Source of the DNA: Nitrospiraceae bacterium
Lineage (GTDB): Bacteria > Nitrospirota > Thermodesulfovibrionia > Thermodesulfovibrionales > Dissulfurispiraceae
Direction: 5' to 3'
Assembly: GCA_003170655.1 (NCBI GenBank)
Contig: PMYY01000195.1
Coordinates: 4,253-9,782, forward strand
DNA length: 5,530 bases
Shown: in pieces, positions 1 to 5,530 of the stretch
How positions within the stretch are numbered: position 1 is the first letter of the stretch
Layout of the letters: every line of letters begins with the position of its first letter
Notes under the pieces: generated by a model
Databases searched by the model: none
Seen by the model: the letters and a program-made list of their open reading frames with translations, nothing else
Told to the model about the DNA's origin: nothing
Program-made: the position numbers and the translations under genes

Positions 1-40
1 TTAAGCGAGCCGTGCCTTTGTTTTGATTTGTTTTCATAGG

Positions 41-56
41 GTGAACGCTCGTTCAC
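41..56. promoter_or_regulatory. Perfect 7+7 bp palindrome, possible operator or transposon-end hairpin
   Basis: GTGAACG (41-47) and CGTTCAC (50-56) are exact inverted repeats around a 2-base CT centre. It lies 18 bases upstream of a GGAGAG ribosome binding site. The short, compact symmetry with GAACG/CGTTC arms resembles operators bound by dimeric TetR-family repressors. Because the next ORF looks like tnpB, an alternative is the subterminal hairpin (6-bp stem, GCTC loop) found at IS200/IS605 ends. No regulator gene is visible in the window to settle it. Confidence 0.4.
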
Positions 57-74
57 TGTGGGTAATATTCATAT

Positions 75-80
75 GGAGAG
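75..80 (+). promoter_or_regulatory. Ribosome binding site for the TTG-started ORF at 87
   Basis: GGAGAG lies 6 bases before the TTG at 87, a good Shine-Dalgarno match and spacing. It supports TTG as the start: the frame is closed by TAA at 63-65, there is no in-frame ATG between that stop and the TTG, and the nearby ATG at 73 opens a frame of only a few codons. Confidence 0.45.
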
Positions 81-86
81 CGACCC

Positions 87-287
87 TTGTATCTAACGCA
101 TCTGTTGCGGATTCAACCGTCAAAAGCTGCTATAGCAACACTATGGCAGACTTCTTACATCCGTAAGGATGTCTGGAACATCCTGAACGATGAGAAGCAA
201 CGAAATGGTCTGGGTTATTATGACCTCAAAAAGATGCTGCCCGAACTTTTCAGAATTCCCTTCAAAATCTCCGAGACTCTGAATTGA
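87..287 (+). pseudogene. Probable TnpB (IS200/IS605 OrfB) N-terminal fragment
   Basis: This 66-residue ORF starts with TTG behind a good GGAGAG site. Its sequence (MYLTHLLRIQPSK..., then ...RKDVWNILNDEKQRNG, then GYYDLKKMLPEL) follows the pattern of the N-terminal helix-turn-helix domain of TnpB/OrfB: a short strand with 'l.i.P.k', a helix ending near 'v.N....e', then 'yydLkk.Lpel'. Complete TnpB proteins are roughly 350-450 residues. Here the reading stops at TGA (285-287), and the next bases show no continuation in any frame and none of the downstream TnpB domain or RuvC-like nuclease motifs. The best reading is a decayed or truncated insertion-sequence remnant with no nuclease function. 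It could also be a small protein that shares only the helical domain. The family call rests on motif recognition by eye. Confidence 0.5.
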
Positions 288-340
288 ACTCTCCAGCCAC
301 TAAACTGTTAGCTCAGTTCTAGTGAAGGATTGCCTGTTTC

Positions 341-399
341 AAAAAACGAGAACTGCATATCGGCTTAGAGGCTGATACAGCACTTATCGGTTGGCAGTT
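341..399 (-). terminator. Possible weak terminator after the response regulator gene
   Basis: Read on the minus strand just past the regulator's stop, AACTGC (399-394) can pair with GCAGTT (356-351). A small GCTG-ATA-CAGC hairpin (371-381) sits inside the loop, and CTCG then a run of six T follows (plus-strand A run at 341-346). The stem is short and the loop long, so this is only a candidate intrinsic terminator. It lies at the expected end of the two-gene minus-strand unit. Confidence 0.3.
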
Positions 400-1022
400 T
401 AGATGATCCCTTTTTTCCTGGCTTTCAGCAGGGCGTCCTGCCGGTCATGGGCGTGCAGCTTGTCGTAGATCTTTTTGATATGCGTATGAATCGTCTGGGG
501 ACTGATATTCAGCTTATTTGCTACTTCCTTATAACTCATGCCCTTCTCGATCTCCTTTAGGACCTCCTTTTCGCGCTGACTCAGCAGATATTGCTCATCG
601 GAACCCTTGTCCTGTAATTCCTGGATGACCATGCGGGCTATCTTGGGGCTCATGGGAGCGCCGCCTTCGTGAAGCTTGTTCAATGCGTCGATAAGCTCAA
701 CCGGTCTGCTGCCTTTGAGGATATAGGCCGATGCACCCGCCTTTATCGCTGAAAAAACGCTTTCACGATTCTCAAAGACTGTATGTGCCATTATTTCCAG
801 TTCCGGATATTTCGCCTTTACTTTTTCGATCAGCTCGCTTCCTGACATGCCCGGAAGACCAAGGTCCACAAGCAGGACGTCCGCATTCGAGAAATCGACA
901 GACTTGAGCGCCCCTTCGGCCGATGAACCGGTACCTATAATTTCTATATTCGGCTCACCCGTGAGAAGCACTTTGAGGTTTTCGAGCAGTATCTGATTAT
1001 CTTCGACTATAGCAATTCGCAT
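399..1022 (-). CDS. NarL/FixJ-family response regulator (REC-HTH)
   Basis: This 207-residue DNA-binding response regulator has the usual NarL-family length. The receiver domain (about 1-120) has the acidic pair E7/D8, phosphoacceptor D53 in 'LLVDLGLPGMSG', T81 as switch residue and K103 in 'AYILKGS'. The LuxR-type helix-turn-helix (about 145-205) is intact: 'LSQREKEVLKEIEKGMSYKE' then 'NISPQTIHTHIKKIYDKL'. Phosphorylation at D53 should promote dimerisation and promoter binding; the target genes cannot be read from this window. It lies 43 bases downstream of the HisKA_3 sensor kinase on the same strand with no terminator between them, so the two are probably cotranscribed and are a cognate pair. 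The ATG at 1022 has no strong Shine-Dalgarno site, which suggests weak initiation or coupling to the kinase gene. The family call is near certain; the pairing is inference from context. Confidence 0.95.
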   Translation of the reverse strand: MRIAIVEDNQILLENLKVLLTGEPNIEIIGTGSSAEGALKSVDFSNADVLLVDLGLPGMSGSELIEKVKAKYPELEIMAHTVFENRESVFSAIKAGASAYILKGSRPVELIDALNKLHEGGAPMSPKIARMVIQELQDKGSDEQYLLSQREKEVLKEIEKGMSYKEVANKLNISPQTIHTHIKKIYDKLHAHDRQDALLKARKKGII

Positions 1023-1065
1023 GTCATCATTTTATCATCCATATCTTCTTAATAACCATTACCAC

Positions 1066-2874
1066 TCACGGGTATTTTATGGGTATCTGGAATTCAAGAT
1101 GAACACTGGTCCCCTTATTGCATGTCACAGCCAGGTTGCCGCCTATCTCCTGGGCACGCGATTTCATATTTCGAATACCCCTACCATCACCCTGACTTTT
1201 TGTAAACCCGACACCATCGTCATGAACAGAAAGAACGAACCTTTTCGCCTTTACACTGATTGTCACGTCGACTACATTGGCACTGGCATGCTTTATTACA
1301 TTTGTAAGAGCCTCCTTGTAAACCCTGAAAATGTTGAGACAAAGAAGACTGTCGGGAGGTACGGCGTCGGCCTTCACGGATGTCTTTACCTTGAAGGACA
1401 GGCCGTTGCCCTCTATCATGGAACTCCCGAAATTCCTAAGATCCGCTACAAAGGCATGCCAATCCAACCGGCGGTCATCGATTATGTTCATGAAGTTGCG
1501 GAGTTCCGAAATGGCCTCGCGGGACAGTTCAGACATCGTCCGCAGGGCATTCTTGACATAGTCAGCTGATGTTGAATTGTATGCCATCTCAGAGAGCAGT
1601 CCGACATTTGTGACTATTCCGCCTATGCCGTCATGCAAGTCCTTGAGTATCTTGTCCTTTTCGAGAAGCCGCTTCATCTCTTCCTCATGCCGTATCCTGC
1701 GCTCCTCATCCAGCCTTACGAGCGCCGCGGCCCTCTTTTGAGCGGTAATATCACGGTTGCTTCCCCTGATTCCTAGATAAACTCCCTCTGCATCATAAAC
1801 TGGCTGACATACATGACCGATCCACTTTATGTTCCCATCCCGGTGTAAGATCCGGTACTCCAGCTCTCCAATCTTTTCTAAAGGCTTGGCCTGCATAGTG
1901 CAATGCGTCGCACACTTGGTCAGATCGTCGGTATGTACTATCCTAAGAAAGAGTTTCGAGTCGGCTTCGAATTCAGCTGCCGTATAACCAGTTACGTCCT
2001 GACAAGAAGGAGAGGTGTAAACAAACTGACCTTCAGGACTCAACCAAAACTCCCAATCGTAAGTGTTTTCTGCCACTATTCGATACTTCATCTCGGAGAT
2101 CTTCAGTGCCTCTTCGAAACGCTTTCGCTCCGTGATATCACGCATAATGGCGAGAATTTCACATTCGCCGCATACAACAATCCTCGATTCGAAAAAGTAC
2201 TCAACCCCTGCACCGGTTAACACGTACTCAAAAATCTGAGTTTCCCTGGTTTCAAAGGCCTTCTTCATTGACAAGATCACCCTTTGAGCTAGAATACCAG
2301 GGAAGACATCAGACACTTTTTTCCCAGCCACTTCATCCGGTGCAACGAGCATTGCAAAGTCCGCTGCTCCCCTAAATTCAAGGAATATTCCCTCGCTGTC
2401 TATATGAAACATGACATCTGGAACAGCATTAAGAAGAGCACGATTCTTCATTTCGCTTCTGTGAAGATCGATGATGGCCCTACTCGCCCGTAGCAAGTAC
2501 AATATTCTCTGCCGCAATATCATCCATTTTATCGGCTTGGCAATAAAATCGGTCGCACCGGCCTCATACGCCTTTGTTATCGACTCGAGGTCGTCCAGCC
2601 CGGTGGTCATCAGAACGGGAACGAGCTCCCCGCCCGGGATCTTCCTCAGTTCGGCACAAGTTTCGAAACCGTCCATCCCCGGCATTAGAACATCCAGAAC
2701 GACAATGTCTGGTCTAATGTCGCGGACGCGAGACAAAGCACTCTTACCGTCTTGTGCTGACTCAACAGTGAATCCGGACTGCTCAAGAAATTCGACCGCG
2801 ATCTTAAGCTGAATTTCATCATCATCCACGACAAGAACCACGTTTTTCCCAAGTGAACGATTACTGCATTCCAT
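1066..2874 (-). CDS. Soluble REC-PAS-PAS-HisKA_3 sensor histidine kinase
   Basis: This is a 602-residue cytosolic NarX-type kinase; no membrane segment is visible. Domains, counted from the ATG at 2874: a receiver (about 10-125) with D17/D18/D19, phosphoacceptor D61 ('VVLDVLMPGMDG'), T90 and K113; PAS 1 (about 145-255, ending 'RDITERK'); PAS 2 (about 262-385, ending 'NRDITAQKR'); a charged helical linker (386-412); HisKA_3 with phosphoacceptor H414 in 'LKDLHDGIGG'; and HATPase_c (about 510-600) with N525 ('EALTNVIKHA'), D553 in 'DDGVGF' and the 'GRGIRNM' lid. All key catalytic residues are present. PAS ligands are unknown. The likely partner is the NarL-type regulator 43 bases downstream. The N-terminal receiver suggests input from another kinase. 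The frame extends upstream to ATG 2886, ATG 2967 or TTG 2976 (636 residues); 2874 is preferred because GGAG sits 6 bases before it and the receiver then begins about 10 residues in, as in its divergent paralogue. Confidence 0.92.
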   Translation of the reverse strand: MECSNRSLGKNVVLVVDDDEIQLKIAVEFLEQSGFTVESAQDGKSALSRVRDIRPDIVVLDVLMPGMDGFETCAELRKIPGGELVPVLMTTGLDDLESITKAYEAGATDFIAKPIKWMILRQRILYLLRASRAIIDLHRSEMKNRALLNAVPDVMFHIDSEGIFLEFRGAADFAMLVAPDEVAGKKVSDVFPGILAQRVILSMKKAFETRETQIFEYVLTGAGVEYFFESRIVVCGECEILAIMRDITERKRFEEALKISEMKYRIVAENTYDWEFWLSPEGQFVYTSPSCQDVTGYTAAEFEADSKLFLRIVHTDDLTKCATHCTMQAKPLEKIGELEYRILHRDGNIKWIGHVCQPVYDAEGVYLGIRGSNRDITAQKRAAALVRLDEERRIRHEEEMKRLLEKDKILKDLHDGIGGIVTNVGLLSEMAYNSTSADYVKNALRTMSELSREAISELRNFMNIIDDRRLDWHAFVADLRNFGSSMIEGNGLSFKVKTSVKADAVPPDSLLCLNIFRVYKEALTNVIKHASANVVDVTISVKAKRFVLSVHDDGVGFTKSQGDGRGIRNMKSRAQEIGGNLAVTCNKGTSVHLEFQIPIKYP

Positions 2875-2880
2875 TATCTG

Positions 2881-2884
2881 CTCC
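2881..2884 (-). promoter_or_regulatory. Ribosome binding site deciding the kinase start
   Basis: The minus strand carries GGAG here, 6 bases before ATG 2874-2872. The upstream candidates ATG 2886, ATG 2967 and TTG 2976 lack an equally well-placed site, and the extra 34 residues from the TTG match no domain I recognise. This favours a 602-residue kinase. Confidence 0.55.
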
Positions 2885-2997
2885 ATCGCTGCGGATTCCC
2901 TGTGGAAAATAAAGGTTACCAAACGCTTATTTTGTTGTAATTTTGCTTCATTTTGAGGATTCAGCATATCCTGCAAGGACCTTTCCGGCCTGCAGCA

Positions 2998-3037
2998 GGG
3001 TACTCATACATTCAAAAGTCACTAATATACTGTACCC
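2998..3037. repeat. Inverted repeat GGGTAC / GTACCC
   Basis: GGGTAC at 2998-3003 is the exact inverse of GTACCC at 3032-3037, with 28 bases between. It lies in the untranslated region upstream of the kinase gene. It could form a leader hairpin in the kinase transcript or be a pair of protein-binding half-sites. Six-base arms at this spacing can also occur by chance. Confidence 0.3.
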
Positions 3038-3064
3038 GACTATAAAAAGTATTATCAAGGTCAC

Positions 3065-3106
3065 ATATTTGAAAAATGAACACAGACGCGCCCACTTTCA
3101 AAATAT
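3065..3106. repeat. AT-rich imperfect inverted repeat in the divergent promoter region
   Basis: ATATTTGAAA (3065-3074) faces TTTCAAAATAT (3096-3106), an inverted match with one extra base. It lies about 40-80 bases upstream of the TATAAT box, a usual place for activator binding. A regulator site is possible, but AT-rich sequence makes chance matches likely. Confidence 0.25.
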
Positions 3107-3117
3107 TTGTGGAATCC

Positions 3118-3147
3118 CTGGTAAAAACCTGATATGCTGAATATAAT
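3118..3147 (+). promoter_or_regulatory. Candidate sigma-70 promoter of the GGDEF-EAL gene
   Basis: An exact TATAAT at 3142-3147 is the best -10 element in the intergenic region. A TG at 3138-3139 sits one base off the extended -10 position. The hexamer at normal -35 spacing (around 3119-3124, TGGTAA) is a poor match, so the promoter may be weak or activator-dependent. Transcription would start near 3154, giving a leader of about 58 bases. No sigma-54 GG/GC pair with correct spacing was seen here. Confidence 0.4.
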
Positions 3148-3211
3148 GTTCGTTCAATTAGTCCTGTAACATTTCATGTGATGGACGAAGTAAAAATAAA
3201 ACGGGGTATTA

Positions 3212-5365
3212 ATGCCATCCAAAGATTCACGTGAGCCTTCTGTATTAATTGTAGATGACGAAGAATCTGTCCGCAAAGTCGCTCGTCTCACTCTCGAACT
3301 TGCCGAATTTTCCGTATTTGAGGCGGAGGATGGCTTGAAAGCCGTCGAGTTGCTGAGGGAACTCAAACCTGATCTTATACTTCTGGATGTTATGCTTCCG
3401 GGGCTGGATGGCATCGGAGTCTGCCGGGAATTGCGAAAAATGCCCGGAAGGGAAGGCATTCCCGTCCTGATGATTACAGGCCTGGACGATATTGAATCGA
3501 TAACAAAGGCGTACGCGGCCGGTGCGACTGATTTTATTACAAAGCCGCTAAACTGGGTGATACTCGGCCACCGACTTATGTACATGCTCAGGGCGAGTGA
3601 GACCTTCAGTGAACTGATGATGAGTGAAACAAAAAACAGGGCACTCTTAAATGCTCTGCCTGATGGCATGTTCCAGATCGACAGGTCGGGCATCTTGCTC
3701 GATTTCAAGGCCGCCCCGGACCTAGACCTTATAGCACAGACCGGCGAAGTTCTGGGCAAACAGCTACAGGACGTGCTTCCGGAAGAACTCGCAGGTAGGA
3801 TTAGAGAAGCGCTGGAAGACGCTTTTAACACCCGAGAAACCCAGATATTTGAATATGTAGTTACAAGGCTGGGGGCCGATCATTATTTCGAACTGCGTGT
3901 AGTTGTATGCGGGGAAGATGCCGTGCTGGCCCTGATTCGGGATATTACTGAACGGAAGCATGCAGAACACGATATCCGCTATATGGCGTACCATGATTCG
4001 CTTACGCAGCTTCCGAACATACAATCGTTCAAGGATCATCTCGGACTTGCACTGTCATCTGCGGAACATTCGGGCAAATACTTTGCCGTTTTTTTTATCG
4101 ATCTAGATCGATTCAAGCAGATCAACGATACTTACGGTCATAAGGTTGGAGACCTCCTGCTGAAGGCCTCGGCCGATCGTATCATAAACGGCATGCGGCG
4201 AAGCGATATTGTGGCCCATGTCAATAATGAAAATGTCCATGATATGGTGGCCCGCATGGGCGGGGATGAATTTACGATTTTACTCCCAAATATAAGGAAA
4301 CCCGAAGATATCGCAAAAGTATCCCAGAGAATACTCGAGGAGCTCTCCGAGCCTTTCCTCATTTCTTCTCACGAGCTGAACATTACAGGAAGCTTAGGCA
4401 TTGCAATGTATCCTAACGACGGCGCCGACATCGACTCCCTCCTGCAGAACGCTGATACGGCCATGTACCACGCAAAGGTCAAAGGAAGAAACAACTTCCA
4501 GTTCTTCGATGAATCGATGAACCTGCATATCAAAGAGCGCCTATCTGTAGAAAACCGGATCAGAAAGGCACTTGAGGATAAAGAATTCAGGCTTAAATAT
4601 CTGCCAAGATATGAGATGAAGTCAGGCCGAATCCTGGGCGTGGAAGCGTTGCTACGCTGGAATCCACATGATATTTTCAACGTGCCTGTCGAGCAAGTGA
4701 TAGCTATCGCCGGTGACATGGGTGTCATCGCCTCCCTCGGTCATTGGATATTGCAAACCGCATGCAGTCAGGCTGCGGAATGGCAAAAAGATGACCTGTG
4801 CCAGTACATCTCCGTGAACATTTCGATTCATGAGTTCAGAAATAACGATCTGGCGGCCAAAATAAGAAAATTGACGAACGATACCGGACTCAAACCATGT
4901 TGCCTTGAGCTGGAGATTACCGAAAGCATAATAATGCAGGATGTCGGGACAACAACATCAATACTGAAAAGCCTCAAAGAGCTCGGTGTCAGAATATCGA
5001 TCGACGATTTCGGCACTGGAAATTCTTCATTGAGTCTTCTCAGAAGTTTACCGATAGATTTCTTGAAGATCGCACAGGTCCTTACACGAAACCTTACGAC
5101 TGATTCCGACAGCGCGGCAGTCGTTAAGGCGATAATTGCCATCGCACATTCGTTGGACCTCAAGGCCGTAGGCGAGGGCGTGGAGACTGAAGAGCAATAT
5201 CGTTTTCTTAGCGATCATGGGTGCGATGAATTCCAAGGATTCCGTTACAGCCAGGCAGTTACAGCTGATGAGATGACGACGCTTTTGATGAAGCAGAAGC
5301 ATACTGGTCCGGAATGCTTTCCAGGCGGAAAGGATGGCAGCAAAGACTTGAAAGTTCTGAAATGA
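3212..5365 (+). CDS. REC-PAS-GGDEF-EAL cyclic-di-GMP regulator
   Basis: This 717-residue soluble protein is predicted to make and/or degrade cyclic di-GMP. Its ATG follows GGGG by 5 bases. The receiver (about 9-125) has D15/D16, phosphoacceptor D59 ('LLDVMLPGLDG'), T89 and K111. A PAS domain (about 140-250) ends 'RDITERK'. The GGDEF domain (about 255-435) has 'DLDRFKQINDTYGH', intact GGDEF at 350-354 and 'NADTAMYHAK', so cyclase activity is likely. The inhibitory-site motif R329-x-x-D332 is present, but a 12-residue insertion (336-347) separates it from GGDEF. The EAL domain (about 450-695) keeps E478 of 'EALLRW', N536, E568, D598/D599, K619, E655 and Q675. It differs from consensus at 'YLP' (usually YQP), 'LKIA' (usually LKID) and 'GTGN' (usually GTGY), so phosphodiesterase activity is doubtful. 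The C-terminal ~25 residues are polar and unassigned. The first ~250 residues are paralogous to the divergent kinase. The receiver suggests control by phosphorylation from an unseen kinase. Confidence 0.95.
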   Translation: MPSKDSREPSVLIVDDEESVRKVARLTLELAEFSVFEAEDGLKAVELLRELKPDLILLDVMLPGLDGIGVCRELRKMPGREGIPVLMITGLDDIESITKAYAAGATDFITKPLNWVILGHRLMYMLRASETFSELMMSETKNRALLNALPDGMFQIDRSGILLDFKAAPDLDLIAQTGEVLGKQLQDVLPEELAGRIREALEDAFNTRETQIFEYVVTRLGADHYFELRVVVCGEDAVLALIRDITERKHAEHDIRYMAYHDSLTQLPNIQSFKDHLGLALSSAEHSGKYFAVFFIDLDRFKQINDTYGHKVGDLLLKASADRIINGMRRSDIVAHVNNENVHDMVARMGGDEFTILLPNIRKPEDIAKVSQRILEELSEPFLISSHELNITGSLGIAMYPNDGADIDSLLQNADTAMYHAKVKGRNNFQFFDESMNLHIKERLSVENRIRKALEDKEFRLKYLPRYEMKSGRILGVEALLRWNPHDIFNVPVEQVIAIAGDMGVIASLGHWILQTACSQAAEWQKDDLCQYISVNISIHEFRNNDLAAKIRKLTNDTGLKPCCLELEITESIIMQDVGTTTSILKSLKELGVRISIDDFGTGNSSLSLLRSLPIDFLKIAQVLTRNLTTDSDSAAVVKAIIAIAHSLDLKAVGEGVETEEQYRFLSDHGCDEFQGFRYSQAVTADEMTTLLMKQKHTGPECFPGGKDGSKDLKVLK
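4205..4252 (+). repeat. 12-base direct repeat bracketing an insertion before the GGDEF motif
   Basis: GATATTGTGGCC (4205-4216) and GATATGGTGGCC (4241-4252) match at 11 of 12 bases with an offset of exactly 36 bases. They encode 'DIVA' and 'DMVA'. Typical GGDEF domains run directly from a 'SDIVA' segment into 'R.GGDEF', so the 36 bases at 4217-4252 are an in-frame insertion, possibly left by a slippage duplication. Insertions at this place occur in some other GGDEF proteins. Confidence 0.55.
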
Positions 5366-5530
5366 GAAAGCACTTTACAAAAAACAGTTGCTCACACCAT
5401 CGCCTTTAGTCGAGGAGCCAAGGATGGTCGGTGCCGACAGTCTGAAACTCTCTTGGTGGAACTTGATGCGAGTCCCAAAGTCAGGGATATTGCCTGTCTC
5501 CCTCTTCCTAAGGGTTTGCGGAACAATATT
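5366..5530. other. Unassigned 165-base tail, open in several frames
   Basis: No gene can be assigned downstream of the GGDEF-EAL stop. One + frame is open from 5366 to the edge but has no convincing start. A second opens at ATG 5424 (MVGADSLKLSWWNL..., 35 codons to the edge) behind GAGGAG at 5412-5417, 6 bases upstream. On the minus strand an ORF enters from the right edge and ends at TAA 5377-5375 (51 residues, ...LSAPTILGSSTKGDGVSN...). I recognise none of them. A small GTCGG-TG-CCGAC palindrome lies at 5427-5438. No clear + strand terminator for the preceding gene is visible. Confidence 0.4.

Larger units (their letters stand above)
2875..3211. other. Divergent intergenic region between the kinase and c-di-GMP genes
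   Basis: These 337 bases separate two divergently transcribed genes and should hold both promoters. The stretch is AT-rich, especially 3010-3205. It contains an exact TATAAT on the + strand and two inverted repeats listed separately. I could not find a convincing promoter for the minus-strand kinase: TATAGT- and TATATT-like hexamers occur on the minus strand within about 3019-3050, but without a good -35 at normal spacing. If the kinase begins at TTG 2976, the first 102 bases of this region are coding. I see no small ORF or RNA gene. Confidence 0.6.

Noticed and set aside
309..340. tRNA-like stretch 'TTAGCTCAGTTCTAGTG...GATTGCC' resembling a D-arm
   Set aside because: There is no GAGC partner for the D-stem, no T-arm with GGTTCGA, and no acceptor stem, so it is not a tRNA or a convincing tRNA fragment.
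1021..1569. 182-codon plus-strand ORF antisense to the kinase C-terminus
   Set aside because: It lies wholly opposite the conserved HATPase/HisKA_3 coding sequence, shows no recognisable domain, and is explained as a shadow frame.
3118..3140. Possible sigma-54 promoter upstream of the GGDEF-EAL gene
   Set aside because: The GG at 3120 and GC at 3136 are too far apart (14 rather than 10 intervening bases) for a -24/-12 promoter.
3154..3831. 225-codon minus-strand ORF opposite the GGDEF-EAL N-terminus
   Set aside because: Serine-rich low-complexity translation antisense to a clear REC-PAS gene; typical shadow frame.
5375..5400. T-run on the minus strand as terminator of a convergent gene
   Set aside because: No stable hairpin precedes the run on the minus strand, and the run falls inside the last codons of the only candidate frame.
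5362..5409. 15-codon ORF whose ATG overlaps the GGDEF-EAL stop (ATGA)
   Set aside because: The overlap looks like translational coupling, but the frame ends after 15 codons with no recognisable sequence; most likely chance.

Overview
The window looks like a signalling locus from a Gram-negative bacterium with roughly balanced base composition. The soluble, receiver-led, PAS-rich proteins, and a kinase with a 'DLHDGIGG' phosphoacceptor motif, recall Geobacter-type Desulfobacterota/Deltaproteobacteria. That placement is an impression from protein style, not a demonstrated taxonomy.

Layout. Positions 1-287 (+) hold a short palindrome followed by a 66-codon ORF that resembles only the N-terminal domain of an IS200/IS605-family TnpB protein, probably a transposon remnant. 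Positions 399-2874 (-) hold a two-gene unit: a cytosolic REC-PAS-PAS-HisKA_3-HATPase sensor kinase (1066-2874), followed 43 bp later by a NarL/FixJ-type REC-HTH response regulator (399-1022). Positions 2875-3211 are a divergent intergenic region with an exact TATAAT box on the + strand and two inverted repeats. Positions 3212-5365 (+) encode a 717-residue REC-PAS-GGDEF-EAL cyclic-di-GMP protein. The last 165 bases (5366-5530) have no assignable gene but stay open in several frames up to the window edge.

How the genes may work together. The kinase and regulator form a NarX/NarL-style pair: the kinase very probably phosphorylates the regulator, which then controls transcription. The kinase has its own N-terminal receiver, so it may take a phosphoryl signal from another kinase outside the window. 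The divergent GGDEF-EAL protein starts with a REC-PAS module that is clearly paralogous, over about 240 residues, to the start of the kinase. The locus therefore looks like one duplicated input module driving two outputs, transcription by phosphotransfer and c-di-GMP turnover. The GGDEF site is intact, but a 12-residue insertion separates it from the RxxD inhibitory motif. The EAL domain keeps most catalytic residues but has lost two or three normally conserved ones, so net synthesis of c-di-GMP is the more likely activity.

No rRNA, tRNA, CRISPR array or complete mobile element was found.
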